The notes beneath the pieces were generated by a model, which made no database searches, had not been told where the DNA came from, and saw nothing but the letters and a program-made list of their open reading frames with translations. From contig NZ_MAGP01000086.1 in NCBI RefSeq assembly GCF_002926165.1, positions 1 to 64,000 of the forward strand: a stretch of 64,000 nucleotides of DNA. Reading direction: 5' to 3'. Below, in pieces: positions 7,718 to 18,808 of this stretch (position 1 is the first letter of the stretch; each line of letters opens with the position of its first letter). Both the position numbers and the translations under genes were made by a program. This stretch comes from Micromonospora chalcea (GTDB lineage Bacteria > Actinomycetota > Actinomycetes > Mycobacteriales > Micromonosporaceae).

Positions 7718-9529
7718 ATGTCCCTTCAGCCGCACCACGACGGCTCCGCCACCTACGTCCCGGAGCAGGAGCCCGCGCTCGGGCAGACCGTCCCCGTCTT
7801 CGTCCGGGTGCCGGCCGGATCCGGCGTCTCCCAGGTGCACGTGCGCACCACCGGCGACGGCGAGCCGCGCTTCGCCGAGGCGCGGGTCGACCGCACCGAC
7901 GACGGCGACGTGTGGTGGCGGGCCGACGTCGAGGTCCGCAACCCGGTCAGCAACTACCGCTTCCTGCTCGACGGCGAACGCGGCGCCCGCTGGCTCAACG
8001 CCGCCGGCCTGGCCGGGCACGACGTGCCGGACAACGGCGACTTCAAGCTGGTCAGCTACGCCCCGCCGCCGGCCTGGGCCCGGGACGCGGTGATCTACCA
8101 GATCTTCCCGGACCGGTTCGCCCGCTCGGCCGCCGCCGACGGCCGGACCGTGCCGGACTGGGCCATCCCGTGTGACTGGGACACCCCGGTCGTCGGCCGC
8201 GGCCCGGAGACGCCCCGCCAGTTCTACGGCGGCGACCTCGACGGCGTCACCGAACACCTGGACCACCTGGACCGGCTCGGCGTCAACACCGTCTACCTGA
8301 CACCGGTGTTCCCGGCGCGCTCCAACCACAGGTACGACGCGTCGAGCTTCGACACCGTCGACCCGCTGCTCGGCGGCGACGCGGCGCTGGCCCGGCTCGC
8401 CGACGCGGTGCACGCCCGGGGCTGGCGGCTGCTCGGCGACATCACCAGCAACCACACCGGCGACGCCCACGACTGGTTCACCGCCGCCGTCTCCGACGTC
8501 AACGCGCCGGAACGCGAGCTGTACTACTTCGACCTGCCCGGCTCGGACTACGAGTCGTGGAACGGGGTGAAGTCGCTGCCGAAGCTGAACTGGGGCAGCG
8601 CCGAACTGCGCCGCCGGTTCGCCACCGCCGAGGACTCGCTGCTGCGCCGCTGGCTGCGCCCGCCGTACGGGCTGGACGGCTGGCGGGTCGACGTGGCGAA
8701 CATGACCGGGCGGCGGGGCGCTGACGCGTACACCCACGAGGTGGCGCGGCTGCTGCGCGAGGTGGTGGCCGAAACCCGGCCGGACGGGCTGCTGCTGGCC
8801 GAGCACGGCCACGACCACACCGGTGACCTGGACCGCGACGGCTGGCACGGGACGATGAACTACGTCGGCTTCACCGACCCGGTCTGGTCCTGGCTGCGCC
8901 ACGGCGACGACCCGGTGCCGAACTTCCTCGGCACCCCGGGCGGGGTACGGCGGCGCGACGCGGGCGCGGTGCTCGCCACCATGAACACGTACCGGTCGCT
9001 GGTGTCGTGGCGCTCGTACACGCACTCGTGGCAGCTGCTCGGCTCGCACGACTCGGCCCGGATCCGCACCGTGGTCGGCGACGCGGCCCGGCAGGAGGTG
9101 GCGGCCGGACTGCTCGCCACCATGCCCGGCACGCCCGTGGTCTTCGCCGGGGACGAGCTGGGCCTGACCGGCACCAACGGGGAGGGCTCGCGTACGCCGA
9201 TGCCGTGGCACCGGCGCCAGAGCTGGGACCGGCGCACGTTCGAGGCGTACCGGTCGTTGCTGACGCTGCGCCGCGACGAGCCGGCGCTGCGGCACGGCCA
9301 GCTGCGCTGGGTGCACGCGGACGCGGACACGCTGGTCTTCCTGCGCGAGGCGCCCACGTCGACGGTGCTGGTGCTGGCGAGACGTGCCCCCGGCACCCCG
9401 GTCCACCTGGCCGGCGTGGGCGCCGCAGACAACGTCTACGGCAACGCCCCAGCTCTCCACCCCGACGCCGACAACAAGGTGACCCTCCCCTCCGAGGGCC
9501 CCACGTTCCAGGTCTGGCGCCTCCGCTGA
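7718..9529 (+). CDS. GH13 alpha-amylase / cyclomaltodextrinase-type glycosidase
   Basis: 603-residue cytoplasmic glycoside hydrolase. About 110 N-terminal residues form a beta-rich domain (VPVFVRVPAGSGVSQVHVRT, VSNYRFLLDGE) like that of neopullulanase and cyclomaltodextrinase enzymes. The GH13 barrel then begins at ARDAVIYQIFPDRFARS. Catalytic residues are visible: nucleophile Asp325 in WRVDVAN, acid/base Glu362 in LLAEHGHD and Asp445 in GSHDSAR. There is no export signal, so it probably acts on imported maltodextrins. ATG 7718 follows GAAAGG and agrees with the domain start; an upstream in-frame start at 7655 lies within the hairpin. Substrate preference is not determinable here. Confidence 0.9.
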   Translation: MSLQPHHDGSATYVPEQEPALGQTVPVFVRVPAGSGVSQVHVRTTGDGEPRFAEARVDRTDDGDVWWRADVEVRNPVSNYRFLLDGERGARWLNAAGLAGHDVPDNGDFKLVSYAPPPAWARDAVIYQIFPDRFARSAAADGRTVPDWAIPCDWDTPVVGRGPETPRQFYGGDLDGVTEHLDHLDRLGVNTVYLTPVFPARSNHRYDASSFDTVDPLLGGDAALARLADAVHARGWRLLGDITSNHTGDAHDWFTAAVSDVNAPERELYYFDLPGSDYESWNGVKSLPKLNWGSAELRRRFATAEDSLLRRWLRPPYGLDGWRVDVANMTGRRGADAYTHEVARLLREVVAETRPDGLLLAEHGHDHTGDLDRDGWHGTMNYVGFTDPVWSWLRHGDDPVPNFLGTPGGVRRRDAGAVLATMNTYRSLVSWRSYTHSWQLLGSHDSARIRTVVGDAARQEVAAGLLATMPGTPVVFAGDELGLTGTNGEGSRTPMPWHRRQSWDRRTFEAYRSLLTLRRDEPALRHGQLRWVHADADTLVFLREAPTSTVLVLARRAPGTPVHLAGVGAADNVYGNAPALHPDADNKVTLPSEGPTFQVWRLR

Positions 9530-9547
9530 TCCCACGCCCCGCCCCGT

Positions 9548-9616
9548 CGATCTTGCGGTTTCGGCCCGTGCCGTGCGGCTTTCGCACCGTATGCCGGGGC
9601 GGTAACTGCAAGATCG
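9548..9616. repeat. Extragenic palindrome with CGATCTTGC arms
   Basis: A 13-base arm (9548-9560) pairs with 9604-9616 with one mismatch, enclosing about 43 GC-rich bases. A related element with CGATCATG arms lies at 61833-61910. They look like one family of extragenic palindromes; here it sits in the 3' region of the glycosidase and may act as a terminator or mRNA-stabilising structure. Confidence 0.6.
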
Positions 9617-9695
9617 CGGGGGAGGGGTCACGGTATGACGGCAGGTCGGCCGGGTCATTACTACAAAGCGTCGTTGATGGGGGAGGATGGGCCGC

Positions 9696-10037
9696 GTGGA
9701 AGCTCTTCGACTGATTCTTCTCTACGTCCATCTGATCGGTTTCGCGCTGCTGCTCGGCGGCGCGATCGCCCAGTACGTCTCCGGCAAGCTGCGCATCAAC
9801 GCTGCCATGCTCTGGGGCGCGATCATCCAGATCCTCACCGGCATCGGGCTGTCCGCCCCGCTGCGGGACGGGGACGAGCCGGCCCCGGCGAAACTTGTTA
9901 CCAAGTTGGTGCTCGCGCTGCTCATCTTCGTCATGGTCTTCTTCTCCCGTAAGCGGGAGACCGTCAACCGTGGCCACTTCCTCGCGATCGTCGGGTTGAC
10001 GCTGGTCAACGCTGCCGTCGCGGTGTTCTGGCGTTAG
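9696..10037 (+). CDS. Small integral membrane protein, four helices, unknown function
   Basis: 113-residue membrane protein. Four hydrophobic segments are visible: LILLYVHLIGFALLLGGAIAQ, WGAIIQILTGIG, LVLALLIFVMVFF and FLAIVGLTLVNAAVAVFW. It resembles small actinobacterial membrane proteins of unknown function. An ATG at 9687 is in frame, but GGGGAGGA ends exactly there, so GTG 9696, eight bases downstream of the Shine-Dalgarno, is the better start. It is a single gene with no clear partner. Confidence 0.75.
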   Translation: MEALRLILLYVHLIGFALLLGGAIAQYVSGKLRINAAMLWGAIIQILTGIGLSAPLRDGDEPAPAKLVTKLVLALLIFVMVFFSRKRETVNRGHFLAIVGLTLVNAAVAVFWR

Positions 10038-10296
10038 TTCGCCGCCAGTCGGGGAAGCTGCGGGAAACGGACGTTCGCGACACCACCGCGCACGCCCGCC
10101 GGCCGGATAAGTGACCTGCCCCACCCAAGGGTTACACCGGGGTAACGGACGCTCAACAGTCGTGCACGATTGTCGGCCGGTGGGTGGGCGCGGGCGTACG
10201 CTCCCGTCCGTAACGTGGGACGCCGGCCGCACATCGCAGGCCGGCGCAAGGGCTGCGCACCGCGCACAACGCGGTGTGCAAGGGGAAGGAGACGTC

Positions 10297-11385
10297 TTGC
10301 GCTCTGTGCGTGGGATGCGGATTGCCTCCGTCATTGCGGCGGGTGGACTCGTGCTGGGCGCTGCCGCGTGTGGTGAGGCTCCGGACGACGACAACAACGC
10401 CGGCGGCGACGGCGGCAAGAAGTTCAGCGCCTGCATGGTGACCGACGTCGGCGGCGTCGACGACAAGTCCTTCAACGCCTCGGCCTGGAAGGGCCTGCAG
10501 GAGGCGAAGAAGGAGAACGACAAGATCGACATCAAGTACGTCCAGTCGAAGGCCGAGGCGGACTACGAGGTCAACCTGACCGGGTTCGTCAACCAGAAGT
10601 GCGACTTCATCCTCGCCGTCGGTGGCCTGATGTCGGACGCCACCAAGGCGGCGGCTGAGAAGAACCCGAACCAGCAGTTCGCCATCGTCGACGCCAACCC
10701 GGGTGTGTCGAACGTCTACCCGATGCAGTTCGACACCGCGCAGGCCGGGTTCCAGGCCGGCTACCTGGCCGCCGGGATGAGCAAGTCCGGCAAGGTCGGC
10801 ACCTACGGCGGCCTGCCGATCCCGCCGGTCACCATCTTCATGGACGGCTTCGCCGACGGCGTGGCGTACTTCAACAAGGCCAAGAGCAAGAACGTCCAGG
10901 TGCTGGGCTGGGACAAGGCCACCCAGAAGGGCTCCTTCGCCAACTCGTTCGAGAAGCAGGACGAGGGCAAGAAGGTCTCCGACGCGCTCGTCGCGCAGGG
11001 CGCCGACATCGTGATGCCGGTCGCCGGTGGCGCCGGTCTCGGCACCACCTCCGCGGCCAAGGCCTCGGGCGGCAAGTACTCGGTCGTCTGGGTGGACATC
11101 GACGGCTGCGAGAGCACCCCGGACTGCTCGGCGATCCTGACCACCGTCGTCAAGAACATCCCGGACGCCGTCAAGGAGGCCGCGCTGAAGGCCGCCGGTG
11201 GCGAGAAGCTCCAGGCCACGCCGGGCTTCGTGGGCACGCTCGCCAACAACGGCGTCTCGATCGCCCCGTACCACGACTTCGACAGCAAGGTCCCGGCGGA
11301 CCTGAAGGCCGAGGTCGACAAGATCAAGGCGGACATCGCCGCCGGCACCATCACCGTCACCTCGAAGGCCCAGCCGACCAAGTGA
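10297..11385 (+). CDS. BMP-family (nucleoside-binding) ABC transporter lipoprotein
   Basis: 362-residue basic membrane protein family receptor. The signal peptide ends at lipobox Cys25 (LGAAAC). The mature protein shows family motifs: FSACMVTDVGGVDDKSFNASAWKGL, CDFILAVGG, and PVAGGAGLGTTS in the hinge region. BMP proteins such as PnrA and BmpA bind purine or pyrimidine nucleosides, and the following ATPase, two permeases and salvage enzymes agree. I chose TTG 10297 because AAGGAG lies 6-8 bases upstream; GTG and ATG codons further in are alternatives that would shorten the signal peptide. A hairpin follows, which would favour higher expression of the receptor than of the membrane parts. Confidence 0.9.
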   Translation: MRSVRGMRIASVIAAGGLVLGAAACGEAPDDDNNAGGDGGKKFSACMVTDVGGVDDKSFNASAWKGLQEAKKENDKIDIKYVQSKAEADYEVNLTGFVNQKCDFILAVGGLMSDATKAAAEKNPNQQFAIVDANPGVSNVYPMQFDTAQAGFQAGYLAAGMSKSGKVGTYGGLPIPPVTIFMDGFADGVAYFNKAKSKNVQVLGWDKATQKGSFANSFEKQDEGKKVSDALVAQGADIVMPVAGGAGLGTTSAAKASGGKYSVVWVDIDGCESTPDCSAILTTVVKNIPDAVKEAALKAAGGEKLQATPGFVGTLANNGVSIAPYHDFDSKVPADLKAEVDKIKADIAAGTITVTSKAQPTK

Positions 11386-11390
11386 CGGTT

Positions 11391-11434
11391 CCGCCGGCCG
11401 CCGCGATGCGATCATCGGCAGCGGGGGCCGGCGG
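11391..11434 (+). terminator. Stem-loop between the binding protein and the ABC ATPase
   Basis: CCGCCGGCC (11391-11399) pairs perfectly with GGCCGGCGG (11426-11434). Such hairpins after solute-binding protein genes commonly cause partial termination or 3'-end protection, giving an excess of receptor mRNA; that role is inferred here. Confidence 0.5.
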
Positions 11435-11594
11435 GCACCAGGTTTGACGATCCGGCCGTCCCGGCGCAACGGGGAAGGTACCCCGAGCGCCGGGGCGGCC
11501 GATCAGCTTGACTCCCCCCGACATCCCCACCCGGCGTGGTGGCGGCGCGGCAGGTCGCTACGCTGCACCATCGCTCGCACTCCAGGAGGTTGCG

Positions 11595-13159
<1,565 letters not shown>

Positions 13160-13163
<4 letters not shown>

Positions 13164-14524
13164 CCAACCCGAACCCCGTCTCGGGCTCCCCGGACAAGGA
13201 ACCGGCGACCGAGGCGCAGGAGTCGCTGAGCGAGGCCCGGGCGACGCCGACGCAGCCGGCCGGCGACACCGAGCAGACGGTGCCGGCCACCGCGACCGCG
13301 AAGAGGCCGGCCCCGGCCGGAGAATCGCGCCCCGGCATGGGCCGGATGTTCCTGGACAACCTCTGGGCGGCCAACACGGTCACCGTGACGGTGCTCGCGG
13401 TGCTGCTGGCCATGGTGGTCGGCGCGGTGCTGATCATCGTGTCCGACCCGGAGGTGCTGGCCACCTACAGCTACATCACGGCTCGCCCGTCGGACGCGCT
13501 GAACGCGAGCTGGACGGTGGTCAGCGAGGCGTACGCGAACCTGTTCAAGGGCGCGATCTTCGACCCGGACGCGGTCGGCTTCACCGCCGTCATGAGCCCG
13601 ATCTCGGAGACGCTCACCTACGCCGCGCCGCTCGTCTTCACCGGCCTGTCGGTGGCGCTCGCCTTCCGGGGCGGCCTGTTCAACATCGGCGCCCAGGGTC
13701 AGGCGACGATCGCCGTCATCCTGGCCGCCGTGGCCGGCTTCGCGCTGCCGCTGCCGCCCGTCGTGCACCTGCTGGTGGCGCTGATCGCGGGCGCGCTCGG
13801 CGGCGCGCTCTGGGGCTTCATCCCCGGCATCCTCAAGGCCCGGGCCGGCGCGCACGAGGTGATCAACACGATCATGCTCAACTACGTGGCGGTCTACTTC
13901 CTGTCCTGGATCATCGTCCAGAACGGGGTGCAGAACCCGAACCGGTCGGACGCGATCAGCAAGCCGGTCGACTCCACCGCGCAGCTGCCCCGCCTGCTCG
14001 GCGACGACCTGCGGGTGCACGCCGGCATCCTGCTCGCGGTGGCGGCCACCTGGTTCATCGCCTGGCTGCTCAACCGCTCCACGCTCGGCTTCGAGCTGCG
14101 GGCCGTGGGCGCGAACCCGGACGCTGCCCGCACCGCCGGCATCAGCGTGACCAAGACGTACGTGCTGGTGATGGTGCTCGCGGGCATGCTGGCCGGGCTG
14201 GGCGGCTCGACCATGGTGCTCGGCACCACCGCTACCGCACTGACCCCGCTGGTGATCGCGCAGATCGGCTTCGACGGCATCCTGGTCGCGCTGCTCGGGC
14301 GCGTGAAGCCGTGGGGCGTGCTGCTGGCCGCGCTGCTGTTCGGCGCGCTCCAGGCCGGTGGCAACCGGATGCAGTCGTACTCCGGCATCTCGCTGGAACT
14401 GGTCACCGTGCTCCAGGCGCTCATCGTCATCTTCATCGCCGCGCCTGCCCTGGTGAAGACGATCTTCCAGCTCCGGGCGGCCCGCGCCGCCCGGTTGCAG
14501 ACGAGCCTCGCGAAGGGCTGGTGA
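13160..14524 (+). CDS. Nucleoside ABC transporter permease, subunit 1
   Basis: 454-residue permease of the branched-chain amino-acid/ribose type (BPD_transp_2). About 65 hydrophilic N-terminal residues are probably cytoplasmic and disordered. Several membrane helices follow, including [20 protein letters not shown]. The family segments [16 protein letters not shown] and [16 protein letters not shown] are clear; the latter is the cytoplasmic coupling region. It overlaps the ATPase by four bases and lies directly before its partner. Together they would carry nucleosides handed over by the upstream BMP lipoprotein. Confidence 0.92.
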
Positions 14525-14526
14525 GC

Positions 14527-15807
14527 ATGTCCACCACCGCTGTCCCCGAGGTCGCCGTTACCGCGGTCGACGAGGGTTTCTGGACCCGTAACCGGAAGAT
14601 CGGCGTGGTCCTGCTGGCGCTCGGCGTGCTCGCGGCGGTGCTGTTCGGCGCGCTCGCGACCGACCAGCACGCCCGGTTCACGCTCAGCGAGACCGAGGGC
14701 GGCGCCGCCCTGGAGATCAACGGTACGGTCGGCGCGATCCTGTTCGGGCTGATCACCGCCGCGGCCGGAGGCGCGCTGCTGGCCGGTGTGCCGAAGCGCT
14801 GGTTCGCGCTGCTGCTCGGCGCCGGGCTGGTCGCCTTCGTGCTGAGCTTCCTGTGCTGGCAGGTCTCCGCCGCGCCCGAGGGGCGCAACTTCATGCCGCT
14901 GGTGAACGTCGTCCGTGGCACGTTCATCCTGGCCCTGCCGCTGATCTTCGGCGCGCTCGCCGGTGTGCTCTGCGAGCGCTCCGGCGTGGTGAACGTGGCG
15001 ATCGAGGGCCAGCTCCTGATGGGCGCGTTCTCCGGCGCGCTGTTCGGCAGCATGTCCGGCAGCGTCTGGGTCGGCCTGGTGGCCGCCGCCATCGGCGGCG
15101 CGTTCATCTCGTTCCTGCTGGCCGTGTTCTCCATCCGCTACCTGGTCGACCAGGTGGTCATGGGCATCGTGCTCAACCTGCTCGCGGTCGGCATCACCGG
15201 CTTCCTCTACGAGCGGCTGATGCAGACCGACGCGGCGAAGTACAACAGCGCGCCCCGGTTCGGCAACTGGGAGATCCCGCTGCTGTCCGACATCCCGCTG
15301 ATCGGTCCGGCGCTGTTCCGGGGCAACATCTTCCTCTACCTCGGCCTGCTGCTGGTGCTGGTCATCCACCTGGCGCTGTTCCGTACCCGGTGGGGCCTGC
15401 GGACCCGCTCGGTCGGCGAGCACCCGACCGCCGCCGACACGCTGGGCGTGAAGGTGCTGCGGCTGCGCTACCGCAACGTGATCCTGGCCGGTCTGGTGGC
15501 CGGTGTCGGCGGCGCCTCGTACACGCTGGCGCTCTACTCGTTCACCAAGAACATGATCGGCGGTAAGGGCTTCATCGCCCTTGCCGCGCTGATCTTCGGC
15601 CGGTGGAGCCCGACCGGCGCGCTGCTCGCGGCGCTCTTCTTCGGCTTCGCCGACCAGCTCGCCACCTACCTGGGCGCGATCGGCAGCAGCATCCCGAGCC
15701 AGTTCCTGGCGATGCTGCCGTACCTGGCGACGATCCTGGCCGTGGCCGGGCTGGTCGGCAAGGTCCGGGCGCCGGCCGCCGACGGCAAGCCGTACATCAA
15801 GGGCTGA
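14527..15807 (+). CDS. Nucleoside ABC transporter permease, subunit 2
   Basis: 426-residue membrane partner of the preceding permease, same family. Diagnostic segments are CERSGVVNVAIEGQLLMGAF and RTRSVGEHPTAADTLGVKVL. About ten membrane helices can be outlined. Two starts compete: GTG 14521, overlapping the previous stop, and ATG 14527. AAGGG ends nine bases before the ATG but only three before the GTG, so ATG is preferred. It completes a lipoprotein-ATPase-permease-permease importer and is followed about 100 bases later by cytidine deaminase. Confidence 0.92.
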   Translation: MSTTAVPEVAVTAVDEGFWTRNRKIGVVLLALGVLAAVLFGALATDQHARFTLSETEGGAALEINGTVGAILFGLITAAAGGALLAGVPKRWFALLLGAGLVAFVLSFLCWQVSAAPEGRNFMPLVNVVRGTFILALPLIFGALAGVLCERSGVVNVAIEGQLLMGAFSGALFGSMSGSVWVGLVAAAIGGAFISFLLAVFSIRYLVDQVVMGIVLNLLAVGITGFLYERLMQTDAAKYNSAPRFGNWEIPLLSDIPLIGPALFRGNIFLYLGLLLVLVIHLALFRTRWGLRTRSVGEHPTAADTLGVKVLRLRYRNVILAGLVAGVGGASYTLALYSFTKNMIGGKGFIALAALIFGRWSPTGALLAALFFGFADQLATYLGAIGSSIPSQFLAMLPYLATILAVAGLVGKVRAPAADGKPYIKG

Positions 15808-15910
15808 CCGCCCGCCGCGACACCGTGCCCGGCGGGGCGACCCGCCGGGCATCGTCGTCTCCGGCCGTGCCACGACCGATCGGCGTGAATTGGGCAGAAT
15901 GGGAGTCGTG

Positions 15911-16612
15911 ATGGAGATCGACTGGGAGCGGCTGCGGGCCGCCGCCACCGAGGTCATGCGGCACGCCTACGTGCCGTACTCGAAGTTCCCGGTGGGCGCC
16001 GCCGCGCTCGTCGACGACGGCCGCGTCGTGGTCGGCTGCAACGTGGAGAACGCCGGATACGGCGTGACGCTCTGCGCCGAGTGCGGCGTGGTGTCGCAGC
16101 TGCACGCGACCGGCGGGGGCCGGATCGTGGCGCTGTCCTGCGTCGACGCCACCGGCGAGCCGCTGATGCCGTGCGGCAGGTGCCGGCAGTTGCTGTGGGA
16201 GCAGGGCGGGCCGGAGTGCCTGGTCGAGTCGAAGGGCGGGCCGCTGCGGATGGCCGAGCTGCTGCCGCACGCCTTCGACGTGGCCGACATCGAGGCGGTG
16301 ACCGGCGAGCACCCGGTGCCGGTGGTGCCGGACCGGCTGGCCGCCTGGCGGGGCCGGGGCACCGTGTTCGTGCACCCGGACCTCTCGGCCGGGCAGCAGG
16401 TCTGGACGGCGTACTGGGAGCGGTCCTCCGGCGGCGCCGAGGACGCCGAGACCGGCGTGCTGGAGGAGGGCTCGACCTGGGACGACCCGGCGAGCGCGAT
16501 CGAGTGGGGGTTGGCGCGTACGCCGCGCGTGGTGGTGGTGGACGCGTCCGGCACGGTCTTCTGGGCCGGCGAGGGGGAGCCTCCGTCGGAGATTCCGGTC
16601 CGCTGGGGTTGA
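15911..16612 (+). CDS. cdd: Cytidine deaminase with an extra C-terminal domain
   Basis: 233-residue enzyme converting (deoxy)cytidine to (deoxy)uridine. The zinc site is visible: Cys55-Ala-Glu57 (LCAECGVV), where Glu57 is the proton shuttle, and Cys88 with Cys91 (PCGRCRQL). Substrate-binding NVENAGYG precedes it. The family core is about 130 residues, but here about 100 more follow, with TVFVHPDLSAGQQVWTAYWE and SAIEWGLARTPRVVVVDASG; I do not recognise a domain in that part. ATG 15911 is chosen because GGGAG lies five bases upstream; GTG 15908 is also possible. The position between the importer and thymidine phosphorylase marks a pyrimidine salvage unit. Confidence 0.9.
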   Translation: MEIDWERLRAAATEVMRHAYVPYSKFPVGAAALVDDGRVVVGCNVENAGYGVTLCAECGVVSQLHATGGGRIVALSCVDATGEPLMPCGRCRQLLWEQGGPECLVESKGGPLRMAELLPHAFDVADIEAVTGEHPVPVVPDRLAAWRGRGTVFVHPDLSAGQQVWTAYWERSSGGAEDAETGVLEEGSTWDDPASAIEWGLARTPRVVVVDASGTVFWAGEGEPPSEIPVRWG

Positions 16613-16619
16613 GCTGGGG

Positions 16620-16691
16620 GAATCGGGCCGAGGGTGCCCGGCTCCGGGCGGTCAGGCTTGATCCCTCCGCCGGTCACCCTCGGCCCGATTC
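16620..16691 (+). terminator. Perfect 17-bp inverted repeat between cdd and deoA
   Basis: GAATCGGGCCGAGGGTG (16620-16636) is repeated exactly in inverted form at 16675-16691, with 38 bases between the arms. This is a strong intergenic hairpin that could terminate transcription from cdd or be an extragenic palindromic repeat. No T run follows. Confidence 0.55.
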
Positions 16692-16752
16692 CTCGACGGT
16701 CACCGTTCGCGGGCGAGTGCGACCATGCGCGATTACTGATTGGATCTTGTAA

Positions 16753-18033
16753 GTGAGTGCTTTTGCGGCGGTTGACGTCATTCGGGCCAAGCGGGACGGG
16801 GGTGTGCTGAGCGAGGGGCAGATCGACTGGGTGGTCGACGCGTACACGAAGGGTCTGGTCGCCGACGAGCAGATGTCCGCGCTGGCCATGGCGATCCTGC
16901 TGCGCGGCATGACCGCGCCGGAGATCGCCCGGTGGACCGCCGCCATGATCGCCAGCGGCGAACGGCTCGACCTGTCGCCGGTGGCCCGCCCGACAGTGGA
17001 CAAGCACTCCACCGGCGGTGTCGGCGACAAGATCACCCTGCCGCTGACCCCGCTGGTCGCCGCCTGCGGCGCGGCCGTCCCGCAACTGTCCGGCCGGGGC
17101 CTGGGCCACACCGGCGGCACGCTGGACAAGCTGGAGTCGATCCCGGGCTGGCGGGCGGCGCTCACGAACGACGAGTTCATCGCGCAGCTCCGCGACGTGG
17201 GCGCGGTGATCTGCGCGGCCGGCGACGGGCTCGCCCCGGCCGACCGCAAGCTGTACGCGCTGCGCGACGTCACCGGCACCGTCGAGGCGATCCCGCTGAT
17301 CGCCAGCTCGATCATGAGCAAGAAGATCGCCGAGGGCACGGGCGCGCTGGTGCTCGACGTTAAGGTCGGCTCCGGCGCGTTCATGAAGAACGCCGACGAC
17401 GCCCGCGAACTGGCCCGCACCATGGTCGAGCTGGGCGGCGCGCACGGCGTACGGACCGTCGCCCTGCTCACCGACATGTCCACGCCGCTCGGCCTGGCCG
17501 TCGGCAACGCGGTCGAGGTGACCGAGTCGGTGGAGGTGCTGGCCGGTGGCGGCCCGGCCGACGTGGTGGAGCTGACGCTGGCGCTGGCCCGGGAGATGCT
17601 CCACGCGGCCGGGCTGCCCGACGCCGACCCGGAGGCGGCGCTGCGCGACGGCCGGGCGATGGACGCCTGGCGGACGATGATCCGGGCGCAGGGCGGCGAC
17701 CCGGACGCGCCGATGCCCACCGCGAACGAGGTCGAGGTGGTCACCGCGGCCGAGGACGGCTGGGTCGCAGAGCTGGACGCGTACGCGATCGGGGTGGCCG
17801 CCTGGCGGCTGGGCGCGGGCCGGGCCCGCAAGGAGGACCCGGTGAGCATCCCGTCCGGCGTGGTGCTGCACAAGCGACGGGGTGACCGGGTGCGTGTCGG
17901 CGACCCGTTGTTCGAGCTGCGCGCCGAGCACGCCGAGCGGATCCCGGCCGCGCTGGCCGAGGCGCGCGAGGCGGTGCGGATCGCGCCGGACGCGCCGGAG
18001 GCGACGCCGCTCGTCATCGAGCGGATCGGCTGA
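16753..18033 (+). CDS. deoA: Thymidine (pyrimidine-nucleoside) phosphorylase
   Basis: 426-residue phosphorylase that splits thymidine, deoxyuridine or uridine into base and (deoxy)ribose 1-phosphate. The helical N-terminal domain (VIRAKRDGGVLSEGQIDWVV) is followed by the signature KHSTGGVGDKITLPLTPL with the phosphate-binding Lys/Ser/Thr residues, and by RGLGHTGGTLDKLESIPG. The C-terminal mixed domain ends with DPLFELRAEHAERI. Length matches the family. GTG 16753 is the first codon giving the family N-terminus. The actinobacterial enzyme may accept both uridine and thymidine. Confidence 0.93.
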   Translation: MSAFAAVDVIRAKRDGGVLSEGQIDWVVDAYTKGLVADEQMSALAMAILLRGMTAPEIARWTAAMIASGERLDLSPVARPTVDKHSTGGVGDKITLPLTPLVAACGAAVPQLSGRGLGHTGGTLDKLESIPGWRAALTNDEFIAQLRDVGAVICAAGDGLAPADRKLYALRDVTGTVEAIPLIASSIMSKKIAEGTGALVLDVKVGSGAFMKNADDARELARTMVELGGAHGVRTVALLTDMSTPLGLAVGNAVEVTESVEVLAGGGPADVVELTLALAREMLHAAGLPDADPEAALRDGRAMDAWRTMIRAQGGDPDAPMPTANEVEVVTAAEDGWVAELDAYAIGVAAWRLGAGRARKEDPVSIPSGVVLHKRRGDRVRVGDPLFELRAEHAERIPAALAEAREAVRIAPDAPEATPLVIERIG

Positions 18034-18121
18034 GGGCCATGGTGCCGGGCCGGTCGGAGTCGCTATCCTCCCAGGCCAGGGGGGACCGACCGGCGAGGAC
18101 CCGAACAGACAGGGACTGACC

Positions 18122-18802
18122 GTGCGCGTATCCGCCCCCGACCCCCGGGCCGTCCGGGAGGCGAGCCTGGACGAGCTGTCCCGGCTGGGCCTGCCGCTGC
18201 CCCCGCCGCAGTTCCCGCTGGTCTGGGAGCCGGGCGACGAGATCGAGCTGCGTCCGACGCCGGAGGTCGAGGCCCGGATCGCGGTGCTGCACGTGATCCT
18301 GGCCCGCTGCTTCGGCATGCCCGCGCAGGCGGCGATGAGCTGGCTGCTGGAGTCGCACCTGGTCGACTCGGTGACGCCGCCGGAGTGGCAGTTCGTGATG
18401 GGCGGCCGGGGTGACCACAGGTCGTTCGTGCTGCACCACGACGCGCTGTTCTCGCTGGCCTGGGTGCTCGGGCTGGCCAAGGAGCTGGACCCGACGGTGC
18501 CGGTGGACGAGCGGCTGGTCGAGCGGATGCCGAACCTGGTGGCGGGGGAGACGTTCGCCCAGTGGCAGGCCCGGATCCTGGCCGCGCCGCAGCACCCCGG
18601 GGACGCCGCCGCGCTGCTCGACCTGCACTACTGCCTGGACTGGGCGTACCTGGAGACGGAGAAGGCCGGCGGCGCGCTGCCGGGCCTGGTGGACGCCAAC
18701 GCGATCGGTCAGCGCCGGTGGGCGCTGGAGTGGGCGGTGGTGCTGCGCGGGCCGTACCACGACGAGCCGCCGGGCTGGGAAGAGGTCGACCTCTCCACCT
18801 GA
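18122..18802 (+). CDS. DUF4272-like protein
   Basis: 226-residue soluble protein of unknown function. It resembles DUF4272 proteins in the segments ARIAVLHVILARCFG, AAMSWLLESHLVDSVTPPEWQFV and FSLAWVLGLAKELDPTVPVD, with the repeated Trp/Leu pattern of that family. Nothing identifies a catalytic site. GTG 18122 is selected because VRVSAPDPRAVREASL opens a continuous homologous-looking region; upstream in-frame sequence overlaps deoA. A TATCCT box at 18063-18068 could be its -10, giving a leader of about 50 bases. Confidence 0.65.
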   Translation: MRVSAPDPRAVREASLDELSRLGLPLPPPQFPLVWEPGDEIELRPTPEVEARIAVLHVILARCFGMPAQAAMSWLLESHLVDSVTPPEWQFVMGGRGDHRSFVLHHDALFSLAWVLGLAKELDPTVPVDERLVERMPNLVAGETFAQWQARILAAPQHPGDAAALLDLHYCLDWAYLETEKAGGALPGLVDANAIGQRRWALEWAVVLRGPYHDEPPGWEEVDLST

Positions 18803-18808
18803 GCCGGG

